From Bacteroidaceae bacterium (lineage in GTDB: Bacteria; Bacteroidota; Bacteroidia; Bacteroidales; Bacteroidaceae): a stretch of 64,000 bases of DNA. Positions within the stretch are counted from its first letter, which is position 1, and every line of letters starts with the position of its first letter. The stretch lies in the NCBI GenBank assembly GCA_017647225.1, contig JAGCLA010000036.1:1-64000 (forward strand). Reading direction: 5' to 3'. Positions 26,849-38,304 of this stretch are shown piece after piece. Made by a program: the position numbers and the translations under genes. The notes below the pieces were generated by a model. The model did no database searches, was not told the origin of the DNA, and worked only from the letters and a program-made list of their open reading frames with translations.

Positions 26849-29023
26849 ATGACTAAGAAGTGTAATTTGACGGAAATTCTTAAGGAGAATTTCGGTTTTG
26901 ATACGTTTAAGGGGGATCAGGAAGCTGTCATAAGGAACTTGTTCGAGGGAAAAGACGCTTTTGTCCTTATGCCGACAGGAGGTGGTAAGTCCTTGTGCTA
27001 CCAACTGCCTTCTCTTGTTATGGAAGGTACTGCGATAGTCATATCGCCTCTTATTGCTCTGATGAAGAATCAGGTCGATGCCATAAGAAATCTTAACGAA
27101 GAAGATGGCGTTGCCCATTTCTTGAATTCATCATTGACAAAGCAGGCAATAGATATCGTTAAGGAAGATGTCCTTTCGGGAAAGACCAAATTGCTTTATG
27201 TCGCTCCGGAATCCTTGACAAAGGAGGAGAATGTTGAATTCCTCAAGAGTATAAAAATATCATTTTATGCAGTAGATGAAGCGCATTGTATCTCGGAATG
27301 GGGACATGACTTCCGTCCGGAGTATCGTCGCATACGTCCGATAATAAACGAAATAGGCAAAGCTCCTATTATCGCTTTGACAGCGACTGCCACAACAAAG
27401 GTGCGTGATGATATCAAAAAGAATCTTGGTATTCAGGATGCTCCCGATTTCAAGTCATCATTCAATCGCCCGAATCTTTATTACGAGGTACGCCCTAAAA
27501 CAAAAGATGTTGATAAGGATATAATAAAATACATAAAATCAAATCCTGGAAAATCTGGTATAATATACTGCTTGAGCCGTAAGAAGGTTGAAGAGCTTGC
27601 CGAAATACTACAGGCTAACGAAATATCGGCCAAGGCATATCATGCAGGTATGGAGTCGGCTTTGCGTTCTCAGACACAAGACGATTTCATAATGGAGAAA
27701 ATCGATGTTATCGTAGCTACAATAGCATTTGGTATGGGTATTGACAAACCGGATGTGCGCTATGTGATACATTACGATATCCCAAAGAGTCTTGAAGGAT
27801 ATTATCAGGAAACGGGACGTGCCGGCAGAGATGGAGGCGAAGGCCAATGTATAACGTTCTATAATAACAAGGACTTGCAAAAGTTGGAGAAATTCCTTGA
27901 AGGCAAGCCGCTTGCCGAACAGTATATAGGCCGACAGTTGTTACATGAAACAACTGCTTATGCGGAGTCGGCTGTCTGCCGAAGAAAATTATTGTTACAT
28001 TATTTTGGAGAGAATTACGACGTGGAAAATTGTGGAAATTGTGACAATTGCCTATCTCCTAAGAAACAGGTGGAGGCAAAAGAATTGCTCGAAACAGTTA
28101 TAGAGACAGTTCTTGCATTGAAGGAAAACTTTAAGGTTGAATATATAATAGATGTTATTATGGGTAAGGAAACTGCCGATGTTCTTTCCCATAAACACGA
28201 TGAGTTGGAGTGCTTCGGTTGTGGTGATGACGAGGACGCTAAACGTTGGAACGCCGTTATACGCCAAGCATTGATAGCCGGATATCTTGACAAGGAGGTC
28301 GAGAACTACGGTATAATCAAAGTTACAAAACAGGGTAAAGATTTCCTTAAAAAACCTGTCTCTTTCAAGATTGTGGAAGATAAGGATTTTGAAGAGGAGG
28401 AAACCATTATACAGACAGGAAGTTCTTTTGCTGTAGATCCTGAATTGTATGCAATGTTGAAGAACTTGCGAAAGAAACTCTCAAAGCAATTGGAGTTGCC
28501 ACCGTATGTGATATTCCAGGATCCATCACTTGAAGCTATGGCAACAACATATCCTATAACAATTGAAGAGCTTAAGAATATCCCCGGTGTCGGAGAAGGA
28601 AAGGCGAAACGTTATGGTGAAGAGTTCTGTGCTTTGATAAAGCGTCATTGCGAGGAGAACGAGATTGATCGTCCCGAGGATATAAGAATAAGGACCGTTG
28701 CCAATAAGTCAAAGTTGAAGGTTGCTATTATCAATGCCATTGACCGTAAGGTAGCCCTTGATGATTTGGCAATAAGCAAAGGCGTGGAATTTGACGAACT
28801 TCTTGACGACATCGAATCAATCGTTTATTCGGGAACAAAGCTCAATATCGATTATTTCCTTGAGGAGATTTTGGACGAAGAGGCTTTGAACGACATTTAT
28901 GACTACTTTAAGAATTCCGATACCGATAACATTGACGTTGCGGTAGAGGAACTTCGTGGCGAATATAGCGAAGAAGAGATACGTCTTGTACGTGTCAAAT
29001 TTATTTCAGAAATGGGAAATTAA
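26849..29023 (+). CDS. recQ: ATP-dependent DNA helicase RecQ
   Basis: The 724-residue superfamily 2 helicase has motif I MPTGGGKSLCYQLP, motif II VDEAHCISEWGHDFRP, and motif VI QETGRAGRDG. An RQC zinc site follows (CRRKLLL ... CGNCDNC), then a winged helix. The HRDC domain is near residues 530-610 (ELPPYVIFQD ... NIPGVGEGKA), with an extra C-terminal helical tail of about 100 residues as I recall for Bacteroidales RecQ. It acts in recombination repair and fork restart. guaB follows 20 bp downstream, perhaps cotranscribed. Confidence 0.95.
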   Translation: MTKKCNLTEILKENFGFDTFKGDQEAVIRNLFEGKDAFVLMPTGGGKSLCYQLPSLVMEGTAIVISPLIALMKNQVDAIRNLNEEDGVAHFLNSSLTKQAIDIVKEDVLSGKTKLLYVAPESLTKEENVEFLKSIKISFYAVDEAHCISEWGHDFRPEYRRIRPIINEIGKAPIIALTATATTKVRDDIKKNLGIQDAPDFKSSFNRPNLYYEVRPKTKDVDKDIIKYIKSNPGKSGIIYCLSRKKVEELAEILQANEISAKAYHAGMESALRSQTQDDFIMEKIDVIVATIAFGMGIDKPDVRYVIHYDIPKSLEGYYQETGRAGRDGGEGQCITFYNNKDLQKLEKFLEGKPLAEQYIGRQLLHETTAYAESAVCRRKLLLHYFGENYDVENCGNCDNCLSPKKQVEAKELLETVIETVLALKENFKVEYIIDVIMGKETADVLSHKHDELECFGCGDDEDAKRWNAVIRQALIAGYLDKEVENYGIIKVTKQGKDFLKKPVSFKIVEDKDFEEEETIIQTGSSFAVDPELYAMLKNLRKKLSKQLELPPYVIFQDPSLEAMATTYPITIEELKNIPGVGEGKAKRYGEEFCALIKRHCEENEIDRPEDIRIRTVANKSKLKVAIINAIDRKVALDDLAISKGVEFDELLDDIESIVYSGTKLNIDYFLEEILDEEALNDIYDYFKNSDTDNIDVAVEELRGEYSEEEIRLVRVKFISEMGN

Positions 29024-29040
29024 AAATATAATACATATAG

Positions 29041-30525
<1,485 letters not shown>

Positions 30526-30534
30526 AAATTGAAT

Positions 30535-31950
30535 ATGAAAAGACTTACTGTTTTTCTTTTGTCGTTGATTGTTGTTGCAAATCTGGTTGCGCAGGTCGCA
30601 GACCCGGTGTTGATGACCGTCAACGGCAAAGATGTTTTGCGCTCAGAATTTGAATACGCCTTTAACAAGAATCGTGATAATCTTAGCGACAATGCCATCA
30701 GCGCCGAAGAGTACCTTCAGATGTATATCGACTTCAAATTGAAGGTCGCCGAAGCTGAAAAGTTGGGTCTGGATACACTTGCCTCTTTTAAGGAAGAGTA
30801 TAAGAAAGACCGTAGCCAACTTGCCGAAAGTTATTTGACCGACCCAAACTATGTTGAAAGAGAGGCGTATAAGATATACGCAAAAGATTCTGCAAGTATT
30901 GGAGCCGAAGGTTTTGTAAAGGTTGCCCATATCTTCTTCCTTGCTAATCAGAAAGAGGATTTGGTAAATGTGGAAATCTCCAGAGCAAGAGCCGATTCTG
31001 CGTATAATATGCTGCGCGAAGGTATCTCTTTTGAAAATGTTGCCGCAGCATTTGGTCTTCCAATGCAGAGCATTATGCCTTTTGAAATAATTAAAGGTCA
31101 GGCATACAAGGAGTTTGAGAATGTTGCGTATTCTCTCAACGACGGTGAGTATTCCGAACCGTTTGAATCTCCTGCCGGCTTTCATGTGGTAATGAGATAT
31201 TCATCTCGTCCGTTCGGCCGTTTTGAAGAGTACCGTCCGGCTATCATAAAGATGCTTGAAAGAGAGAATATCCACTTGAAAGCCCGCATTAAAAGAGGTT
31301 TTGACTTGGCAAAGGAATTTGGCGGTTCAATGACTCCGCAGGAGGCTTTGGCGCGTGAAGACAGCTTGCTCGAGAGCAAATATCCTGAATTCGGAAATCT
31401 GATGCGCGAGTATCACGACGGCTTGCTCTTCTTCGAGGTATCTACCCGCGAGGTGTGGGATAAGGCCGCTGCCGACGAAGCGGGGTTGGACAAATACTTC
31501 AAGAAGAACAGAAAGAAATACGCATTTGAGACGCCCCGTTATCGCGGTGCGATAATACACGCGAATTCACAGGAAAACCTGCAAATGGTTAAAGAACTGT
31601 TGACAGGAAGACAATACCGTGACTACAAGAGTGTCATTGAAGAGAATCTTCCTAAAGATTCAGCCCGTGTGGTACGCGTTGAAATGGGAGTATTTGCAGT
31701 TGGTGACAATGCTTGGGTTGACAAGTATGTTTTCGCTCAAGGCGAAGGTGGTGAATACCGTAAAGGCTTTGGATTTGTCGATGTTGTAGGTACAGTTATT
31801 GAGAGCCCCGAAACATATTGGGATGTAAAAGGTGCCGTACAGAGCGACTATCAGAAATACCTTGAAGATAAGTGGGTTAAAAAACTTCGCAAGAAATATA
31901 AAGTAAAGGTTGACAAAGAGGTGCTAAAAACAGTTAATAATCATAATTGA
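30535..31950 (+). CDS. Periplasmic PpiC-type peptidylprolyl isomerase
   Basis: The 471-residue protein has a signal peptide (MKRLTVFLLSLIVVANLVAQ) and a SurA-like N-terminal region. A parvulin domain at about residues 120-225 contains VAHIFFLANQ and SPAGFHVVM. The remaining 245 residues hold a second, degenerate parvulin-like domain around residues 330-430. It probably acts as a chaperone for outer-membrane proteins. The ATG at 30535 is chosen over the TTG two codons upstream. It is the first of three SurA/PpiC-like genes in a row. Confidence 0.85.
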   Translation: MKRLTVFLLSLIVVANLVAQVADPVLMTVNGKDVLRSEFEYAFNKNRDNLSDNAISAEEYLQMYIDFKLKVAEAEKLGLDTLASFKEEYKKDRSQLAESYLTDPNYVEREAYKIYAKDSASIGAEGFVKVAHIFFLANQKEDLVNVEISRARADSAYNMLREGISFENVAAAFGLPMQSIMPFEIIKGQAYKEFENVAYSLNDGEYSEPFESPAGFHVVMRYSSRPFGRFEEYRPAIIKMLERENIHLKARIKRGFDLAKEFGGSMTPQEALAREDSLLESKYPEFGNLMREYHDGLLFFEVSTREVWDKAAADEAGLDKYFKKNRKKYAFETPRYRGAIIHANSQENLQMVKELLTGRQYRDYKSVIEENLPKDSARVVRVEMGVFAVGDNAWVDKYVFAQGEGGEYRKGFGFVDVVGTVIESPETYWDVKGAVQSDYQKYLEDKWVKKLRKKYKVKVDKEVLKTVNNHN

Positions 31951-32000
31951 TAGCCCGTTTGTAGCTTAGTTTTATTATATTCGCAAGAATTGATGTTGAC

Positions 32001-32876
32001 ATGAATACAGTTGGTAGAAATTCTATAAATAAAACAAGCATGATTCTATGCCTCCTTGTGGCGCTTATGGCTTTTGCCGGTTGCTATAAGGAGGATATTC
32101 ATAAGGGTAGAACACCTATTGCAGCCATTGGCGACACTTATCTTTATAAAGATGATGTAGAACTGCTTTATGCTGTTTATGGCCAGGGAAGCGACAGCAT
32201 CGCCTTTTTCCGCGATTACATAGAGCGTTGGGCAGTAGAACATCTCTTTTATGAAAAGGCCGAAGAGAACGTTGTTGCGACCAATGACATAGAAAGCATG
32301 GTCGAGAATTATCGTCGTGGACTGATTTTGAGCCTGTATCAGGATCGTTTGATAAACCAGCAGCTTGTTCCGGATATTTCCCAGTCTGATATTCAGGAAT
32401 TCTATGAATCCAACGAGGAGATGTTTGAAATGGAAGAGCCAATGTTCAAAGGTCTTCTGCTTAAACTTTCCGACAAATCACCCAATATAAATAAGGTTCG
32501 TACGTGGTGTATCAGAAAGAGCAGCGAGGATTTCGAACAGATAGAAAAATACAGTATAGCCCATTCTGCGTCCTATGACAATTTCCAGGAAGAGTGGCGT
32601 ACTATGGCCGATATCGCCAAACTGATACCGCTGACAGAGTATCAGTTGAATGAAAGGCTCAAGAAAAATAGAACCATAGAGTTCAAGGAGGCCGGTTATA
32701 CATATTTTATCAGTGCCGACACTATAATAAATAAAGGCGAAATGAAACCGATTGAAATGGTTTCTGCCGAGATAGCGGAGTTGCTGGTAAATTCAAAGAA
32801 GGCCGACTTTGTAAAGGAGAAAAAACAGACATTATATAAAGAGGCACTTCAGTCAGGAAGTGTGACATTGTTTTAG
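32001..32876 (+). CDS. SurA-like lipoprotein
   Basis: The 291-residue protein has a lipoprotein signal with C28 (MAFAGC). The region 38-150 resembles the SurA/PpiC N-terminal chaperone module (AIGDTYLYKDDVELLY ... RDYIERWAVEHLFYEKA). I do not see a recognisable parvulin active-site domain in the C-terminal half, so it may be a chaperone without isomerase activity. A start at M14 (32040) is possible, but the longer one gives a positively charged n-region. It lies between the PpiC gene and surA in the same operon. Confidence 0.78.
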   Translation: MNTVGRNSINKTSMILCLLVALMAFAGCYKEDIHKGRTPIAAIGDTYLYKDDVELLYAVYGQGSDSIAFFRDYIERWAVEHLFYEKAEENVVATNDIESMVENYRRGLILSLYQDRLINQQLVPDISQSDIQEFYESNEEMFEMEEPMFKGLLLKLSDKSPNINKVRTWCIRKSSEDFEQIEKYSIAHSASYDNFQEEWRTMADIAKLIPLTEYQLNERLKKNRTIEFKEAGYTYFISADTIINKGEMKPIEMVSAEIAELLVNSKKADFVKEKKQTLYKEALQSGSVTLF

Positions 32877-32911
32877 AACAGATGCCGTTATGGCATAAAT
32901 GAATATTTAAA

Positions 32912-34267
32912 ATGAGAAAGTTCTTGTTTCTTGGCATATTGTTGCTTGTGCAATCTTTGTGTGTTGTAGCGCAGGACAATGTTATAGACCGCGTAGAGTG
33001 GGTGGTTGGTGACAAGTGTATATTGCGTTCCGACATAGAGGAGGCTATACGCTTTTGGCAAGGTAATGGCCGAAAGTTCGAGGGTGACCCGTATTGTGTA
33101 GTGGGTGAAGACCTTGCTATACAGCAACTCTTCTTGCATCAGGCTGCTCTTGACAGTATTGTAGTCGATGAGAACGATATCATGAGAAAGGTCGAGGCTC
33201 AGATAAGCTATGTGATAGAAAAGATAGGCTCTAAAGAGAAAATGGAGGAGTATTTCGACAAGAGCTCTTCCGAGATTAGAGAAATGTATCGCGAGCAGCT
33301 TTATAATATGGAGATGACAGAGCGTATGAAGCAGAAGATTGTCGGTGACATAAAGGCTTCTCCAATGCTTGTCCGTCGTTTCTATGAGTCTTTGCCCGAG
33401 GATAGTCTTCCATTTGTTCAACAGCAGGTTGAGGTGCAGGTCATAACACTTGAACCTGAAGTCGATGTTGAGGAACTCGAACGTGTAAAGAGTGAGTTGC
33501 GCGAATATACAGAGCGTATAACAAGTGGAGAAACAAGTTTTTCCACATTGGCTCTGCTCTATTCCGAAGACCCGGGCTCGGCACGTCGTGGCGGTGAACT
33601 TGACTTTATGGGACGTGGACAGTTGCAACCTGAATTTGCGACCGTTGCATTCAGTCTTACCGACCCGAATAAAGTGTCGAAAATTGTTGAAACTGAATAT
33701 GGCTTCCATATCATACAGCTCATGGAAAAACGTGGTGACCGCGTAAAGGTGCGTCATATCTTGAGAAAGCCACGTCGCTCGAACGAGAATATAAAGAAGA
33801 TGCTTTTGCGCCTGGATTCAATATCGACAGACATTAAAGATGCAAAGTTTACCTTCGAAGAAGGTGCAGAGGTGATATCTCACGACAAGGAAACACGTAA
33901 CAACTACGGTATAATGTATAATAAGGAGACAGCATCATCTTATTTCAAGCTTGATGAACTCCCTGTCGATGTAGCGCGTGTCGTTGAGGCTCTCGAAGTT
34001 GGTGAGATTTCCCGTCCGTTTACATGGATGCTCGACAATGGCAAGACTGTATGTGCCATAGCAAAGCTCAAGTCAAGAACAGCTGCTCATGTGGCAACAA
34101 TAAATGACGATTATGAGATTTTGCAGAATATGTATCAGGCAAAACTGAGCGACGAACGTATTCGTGAATGGATAAAGGAAAAACAGCAGAACACCTATGT
34201 TAGAATAAATCGCGACAATCGTGATTGTGAATTCCTGTATCCTTATTGGAATTTCTATGAGGAATAA
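32912..34267 (+). CDS. surA: SurA-type periplasmic chaperone/isomerase
   Basis: The 451-residue protein has a signal peptide (about 1-21, ending VVAQ), an N-terminal chaperone module, and a parvulin domain around 170-275 (LALLYSEDPGSARRGGELD ... ETEYGFHIIQL). A second one starts at VKVRHILRKP. SurA escorts unfolded barrel proteins through the periplasm to the BAM complex. The gene order PpiC, SurA-like lipoprotein, SurA, OstA supports this role. OstA starts 14 bp after its stop. Confidence 0.92.
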   Translation: MRKFLFLGILLLVQSLCVVAQDNVIDRVEWVVGDKCILRSDIEEAIRFWQGNGRKFEGDPYCVVGEDLAIQQLFLHQAALDSIVVDENDIMRKVEAQISYVIEKIGSKEKMEEYFDKSSSEIREMYREQLYNMEMTERMKQKIVGDIKASPMLVRRFYESLPEDSLPFVQQQVEVQVITLEPEVDVEELERVKSELREYTERITSGETSFSTLALLYSEDPGSARRGGELDFMGRGQLQPEFATVAFSLTDPNKVSKIVETEYGFHIIQLMEKRGDRVKVRHILRKPRRSNENIKKMLLRLDSISTDIKDAKFTFEEGAEVISHDKETRNNYGIMYNKETASSYFKLDELPVDVARVVEALEVGEISRPFTWMLDNGKTVCAIAKLKSRTAAHVATINDDYEILQNMYQAKLSDERIREWIKEKQQNTYVRINRDNRDCEFLYPYWNFYEE

Positions 34268-34281
34268 TTGTTTGAAAGTGC

Positions 34282-35916
34282 ATGCGTAGGACGTTGTCAA
34301 TAGTATTGGCTTTTACTTTCATACTGTCGTTGTCGGCGCAGGAAGTAAAAAATGATGATAGCTCTTTGAATCGATCAAAGAGCTATGTGCATATGCTGCA
34401 TACCGATGTAACCCGTTTTGACGAAGCCATAAACCCTGATGCATGGATTCTGGTCGGCGATGTGCGTTTCCGTCGCGACAGCATGTATATGTACTGTGAC
34501 AGTGCCCATTATTATCAGAAGGTAAACTCTTTCCAGGCATTCGGCAATGTACGTATGGAGCAGGGAGATACCCTTTTCCTCTATGGCGATTATCTCGATT
34601 TCGACGGTAACACAAATTTGGCGCGCGTGCGCAACAATGTGCGGTTGATTGACAAAAATACAGTCCTGACAACCGACAGTCTCGATTTTGACCGCAATAT
34701 AAACCTCGGATATTTCTTTGATAACGGAACATTGTCCGACGATGAAAGCACACTGAAGTCATATTATGGACAGTATAATGTCAATACAAAAGAGGCCTTC
34801 TTCAAAAAGAATGTGGCTCTTGAACACCCCGATTTCAGAATGCTTTCAGATACATTGCTTTATAATACAGACAGCAAGATAGCCACAATCCTTGGCCCTA
34901 CAAACATGTATAGCAATGAGAGTGAGGTCTATTCGGAAAGAGGACGCTATAATACGTCGGAGCGTCTTGCATATCTGCTTGACCGTTCTGTAATCCATAA
35001 CGACAATAAAGACGTTACTGCCGACTCTATATACTACGATGTACAGCGTGGGTACAGCGAAGTCTTCGGTAATATCGTGTATAACGATACCATCAACCGC
35101 AATATGCTGACAGGCGAGTATGCCTATCTGAATGAAATTGTGGATTCAGCATTTGTTACAGGTCGCGCAGTCGTTACCGATTATTCACAACGCGATTCTC
35201 TCTTTATGCATGCCGATACAATATGGGCAGTATCGTACAATCTTGATACCGACTCCCTGTATCGTCAGGTTAAGGCCTATCATAAGGTCAGCGCATGGGG
35301 GAAGAATGTTCAGGCAATATGCGACTCGCTTGTCTTTGACTCGCGTGACAGTTGCATGACAATGTATAACGATCCTATAATCTGGAACGAGAACGTACAG
35401 CTTCTGGGCGAAACCGTCAAGGTTTATATGGATACAGCCTCAATCGATTGGGTTCATGTGATAAACCAGACCCTTTATGCCGAGCCTGTCGATTCAATCG
35501 ACTATAATCAGGTGAAAGGTCAAGAGATGAAATTCTACTTTACCGGCGGCAAATTGAAGGAAATGGAGGTTGTCGGTAGTGTTGAGGTCATCTTCTATCC
35601 TGTCGATGAGAGTGACGGCTCCTTTGTCGGAATGAATACTACTACAGCCGGTCGTCTTGTTGCATACCTTTCCAATGGTCAGGTCGATAAGATGTTTGTT
35701 CCCAAAGATGCCAAAGGCGTGTTCTATCCTATGGGGCAAAGACCACCCGAAGAGCGTTTCCTCTCCAATTTCGCATGGTTTGACCATTTGCGCCCAAAGA
35801 GTAAGGAGGATATCTTCAACTGGAGAGGAAAGGGTAGTGATATGCAATTGAAAGTCATACGACGTGAAAACATTCCGTTGCCGACTTTGGACCGCTTTAA
35901 GAATAAAAAGAAGTAA
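34282..35916 (+). CDS. OstA/LptA-like LPS-transport protein
   Basis: The 544-residue protein has a short signal peptide (about 1-19, LSLSAQ). Repeated beta-strand segments of the OstA/LptA type cover most of the protein, for example SFQAFGNVRMEQGDTLFLYG and SEVFGNIVYND. Such beta-jellyroll chains carry lipopolysaccharide across the periplasm. It is much longer than E. coli LptA but shorter than LptD and lacks an obvious 26-strand barrel, so I read it as the large Bacteroidota OstA-like bridge protein. It follows surA and precedes a small membrane protein by two bases. Confidence 0.82.
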   Translation: MRRTLSIVLAFTFILSLSAQEVKNDDSSLNRSKSYVHMLHTDVTRFDEAINPDAWILVGDVRFRRDSMYMYCDSAHYYQKVNSFQAFGNVRMEQGDTLFLYGDYLDFDGNTNLARVRNNVRLIDKNTVLTTDSLDFDRNINLGYFFDNGTLSDDESTLKSYYGQYNVNTKEAFFKKNVALEHPDFRMLSDTLLYNTDSKIATILGPTNMYSNESEVYSERGRYNTSERLAYLLDRSVIHNDNKDVTADSIYYDVQRGYSEVFGNIVYNDTINRNMLTGEYAYLNEIVDSAFVTGRAVVTDYSQRDSLFMHADTIWAVSYNLDTDSLYRQVKAYHKVSAWGKNVQAICDSLVFDSRDSCMTMYNDPIIWNENVQLLGETVKVYMDTASIDWVHVINQTLYAEPVDSIDYNQVKGQEMKFYFTGGKLKEMEVVGSVEVIFYPVDESDGSFVGMNTTTAGRLVAYLSNGQVDKMFVPKDAKGVFYPMGQRPPEERFLSNFAWFDHLRPKSKEDIFNWRGKGSDMQLKVIRRENIPLPTLDRFKNKKK

Positions 35917-35918
35917 CT

Positions 35919-36215
35919 ATGGGAATGTTCAAGATGCGTGAACCGCGTAAGTTCAATCATAAATATGTGTTTGTTGACGAGCGCAAAGAGAAACTTGACA
36001 AAATTGTCGAGAACGCAAAGCGCGATTTGGGTATGTTGCCCCCTGAAGAAAAGAATTACAGCGAACGCTTGAAAGGTGCTTTCATGGACGAAAATTCTCA
36101 TATTGCCCGACGTCAGGCAAATGGCACAAGAATTACAACCCGCCTTGCAGTTGCCGGTTTGCTGGTGTGCGTATTTATACTTTATTACCTTTTAAGAGGT
36201 GTATTGTTTTTTTAG
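35919..36215 (+). CDS. Small single-pass membrane protein of unknown function
   Basis: This 98-residue product is not recognised. The first 70 residues are charged and helical (KMREPRKFNHKYVFVDERKE), and a single transmembrane helix lies at about residues 74-95, so the bulk is probably cytosolic with the C-terminus outside. It starts 3 bp after the ostA stop codon and ends 12 bp before mutL, so it belongs to the same transcript. I recall a similar small gene at this place in related genomes, but cannot verify that here. Confidence 0.75.
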   Translation: MGMFKMREPRKFNHKYVFVDERKEKLDKIVENAKRDLGMLPPEEKNYSERLKGAFMDENSHIARRQANGTRITTRLAVAGLLVCVFILYYLLRGVLFF

Positions 36216-36227
36216 TCAGTATAGCAA

Positions 36228-38078
36228 ATGAATGATATCATACAACTGTTACCGGATTCTGTAGCTAATCAGATAGCTGCCGGTGAGGTCGTTCAACGTC
36301 CCTCGTCGGTGGTGAAGGAACTTATGGAAAACGCCATTGACGCAGGTGCGACAAAGGTGCAGGTGATTGTTTCCGATGGTGGCAGAACATTGGTACAGGT
36401 AATAGACAACGGTAAGGGAATGTCCGAAACAGACGCGCGTCTTGCATTCGAGCGTCATGCGACATCAAAGATAAGAAACGCCGAAGACCTGTTCGCTCTT
36501 ACCACAATGGGCTTCCGTGGCGAGGCTCTTGCCTCAATAGCAGCTGTGGCACAAGTAGAGCTTGTTACAAGACGCGAAGAAGACGAACTCGGAACAAAAA
36601 TAATGCTTTCAGGCTCTGCGTTTGAGATGCAGGAGCCTGTTATGGCACCTGTAGGCAGTAATTTTAAGGTAAAGAACCTCTTTTATAACATTCCTGTAAG
36701 GCGCAAGTTCTTGAAATCGACACAGACCGAATTCAATAATATCGTGACCGAACTTGAACGCGTGGCACTTGTGAATTGTGATATAGAGTTCACATTGTCG
36801 CATAACGGTTCCGAAATTGTCCATCTGCCTCCCTCTTCATTCCGACAGAGAATTGTAAATCTTTTCGGTAAGAAGATAAACCAACAGCTTGTGGAGGTTG
36901 AGGTTTCCAGTCCTCTGATTGATATCAAAGGCTTTGTTGGAACACCCGAAAGTGCGCGCAAGAAAGGTGTGTTGCAATACTTCTTTGTAAACGGCCGATA
37001 TATGCGTCATCCATACTTCGCAAAGGCAGTTAATGGAGCATACGAAGATATAATTCCACAAGGTGAGCAAGTGCCCTTCTTCTTGTGTATAAACGTTGAC
37101 CCCTCGCGTATCGATGTAAATATACATCCTACAAAGACCGAAATAAAATTCGAGGACGAACCAAGCCTCTGGAAAATCATATCTGCTGCGGTGCGTGAGT
37201 CTTTGGGACGTTTCAATGCGGCCCCAAGCCTGGACTTTGATGATGAGAATATACCCGATATACCGGTAATGGATTTTACCGCAGTCGATTCCGCTCCGGT
37301 TTCTGCTCCGCGCATATCATATAATCCGGGATACAACCCCTTCAAGAACCGCATGCCCGACTATCGGAACGATAATGCGTCGTCGTGGGAAATGCTCTAT
37401 GATAACGTCGCCGGTGAGAAGCCGATGGATCTTTCGCCTTTTGAGGATTTGCCGGTGGATAAAATCGAGCCTTCTTTTAATGAGACATTGAATGACTCGC
37501 CGATGGTTGACGGCAGTCTGCCTTTGTCGCAATATAAAGGCCAATACATACTTGTGCCTGTCAAATCCGGGTTAATGTGGGTGCATCAGCGCAGAGCCCA
37601 CATAAAGGTGCTTTTTGAGAAATACAAGATGCAGATTCAGGAAAAGCATGCCGTGTCTCAAGGTCTTTTGTTCCCCGAAAGAGTCGAAGCAACCTTGAAC
37701 GAGAGTGTTACAATAGAGAACATTCAGGAAGAATTGGCGTCATTGGGCTTTGACATATCTTCTTTGGGAGGCGGAACATTTGCCATAAATGGCGTTCCGG
37801 CCGGAATCTCCGGGCTTTCTCCTGTGAAATTGCTTTTGGATATTGTTCATGGCGTAATGGAGCAGACAGACAATGCTAAAACAAAGATAAACGAAAGCAT
37901 AGCCCTTTCAATGGCAAAAGAGGTGGCTATTGTTACGGGGCAGGTGCTGTCGCCTGAGGAGATGAGTTCCTTGATAAGCGAGCTGTTCCAGACATCTGCG
38001 CCTGCGTTGGGGCCTGACGGGAATTTGGTCATATACATAATGCCCGATTCCGATATTGACCGTTTTTTCGCCAAATAA
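36228..38078 (+). CDS. mutL: DNA mismatch repair protein MutL
   Basis: The 616-residue protein has a GHKL ATPase domain with motif I ELMENAIDAGAT (31-42), motif II DNGKGM (60-65) and motif III GFRGEALAS (95-103), a variable acidic linker (about 335-430) and a C-terminal dimerisation domain. The position of the metal-binding endonuclease motif usually written DQHA(x)2E(x)4E reads VHQRRAH (452-458), so the first aspartate and the histidine are changed. It ends the run of genes that begins at guaB or ppiC. A terminator after it is not obvious. Confidence 0.94.
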   Translation: MNDIIQLLPDSVANQIAAGEVVQRPSSVVKELMENAIDAGATKVQVIVSDGGRTLVQVIDNGKGMSETDARLAFERHATSKIRNAEDLFALTTMGFRGEALASIAAVAQVELVTRREEDELGTKIMLSGSAFEMQEPVMAPVGSNFKVKNLFYNIPVRRKFLKSTQTEFNNIVTELERVALVNCDIEFTLSHNGSEIVHLPPSSFRQRIVNLFGKKINQQLVEVEVSSPLIDIKGFVGTPESARKKGVLQYFFVNGRYMRHPYFAKAVNGAYEDIIPQGEQVPFFLCINVDPSRIDVNIHPTKTEIKFEDEPSLWKIISAAVRESLGRFNAAPSLDFDDENIPDIPVMDFTAVDSAPVSAPRISYNPGYNPFKNRMPDYRNDNASSWEMLYDNVAGEKPMDLSPFEDLPVDKIEPSFNETLNDSPMVDGSLPLSQYKGQYILVPVKSGLMWVHQRRAHIKVLFEKYKMQIQEKHAVSQGLLFPERVEATLNESVTIENIQEELASLGFDISSLGGGTFAINGVPAGISGLSPVKLLLDIVHGVMEQTDNAKTKINESIALSMAKEVAIVTGQVLSPEEMSSLISELFQTSAPALGPDGNLVIYIMPDSDIDRFFAK

Positions 38079-38164
38079 GATGATTTATTGAATAACAAAG
38101 TTAATAAATGTTAAACTTTTTGTATTTGTTTTTGTATAGGTCCTTAATTGTTATAAAAAAAATC

Positions 38165-38172
38165 TAAATTTG
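38165..38172 (+). promoter_or_regulatory. Likely -7 box of the OmpA-type gene
   Basis: TAAATTTG lies 132 bases upstream of the ATG, giving a long untranslated leader as is common for abundant porins. No clean -33 TTTG is at 19-20 bp. Confidence 0.4.
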
Positions 38173-38304
38173 CGAAGTATAATTGTTTAATTGTCTTTAT
38201 TGTGTATTTAGGCGACCATAAACAATTTAACTTGTTGTCTGTTATCGTAATAGACAATTTGTGTTGAAAAGAGTAAAATATAAATACAATTAATTATTTT
38301 GAGT

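Noticed and set aside
32888-33757. Minus-strand frame antisense to surA
   Set aside because: Mirror of surA coding sequence, rich in H, L and Y, with no recognisable domain; surA is well supported.
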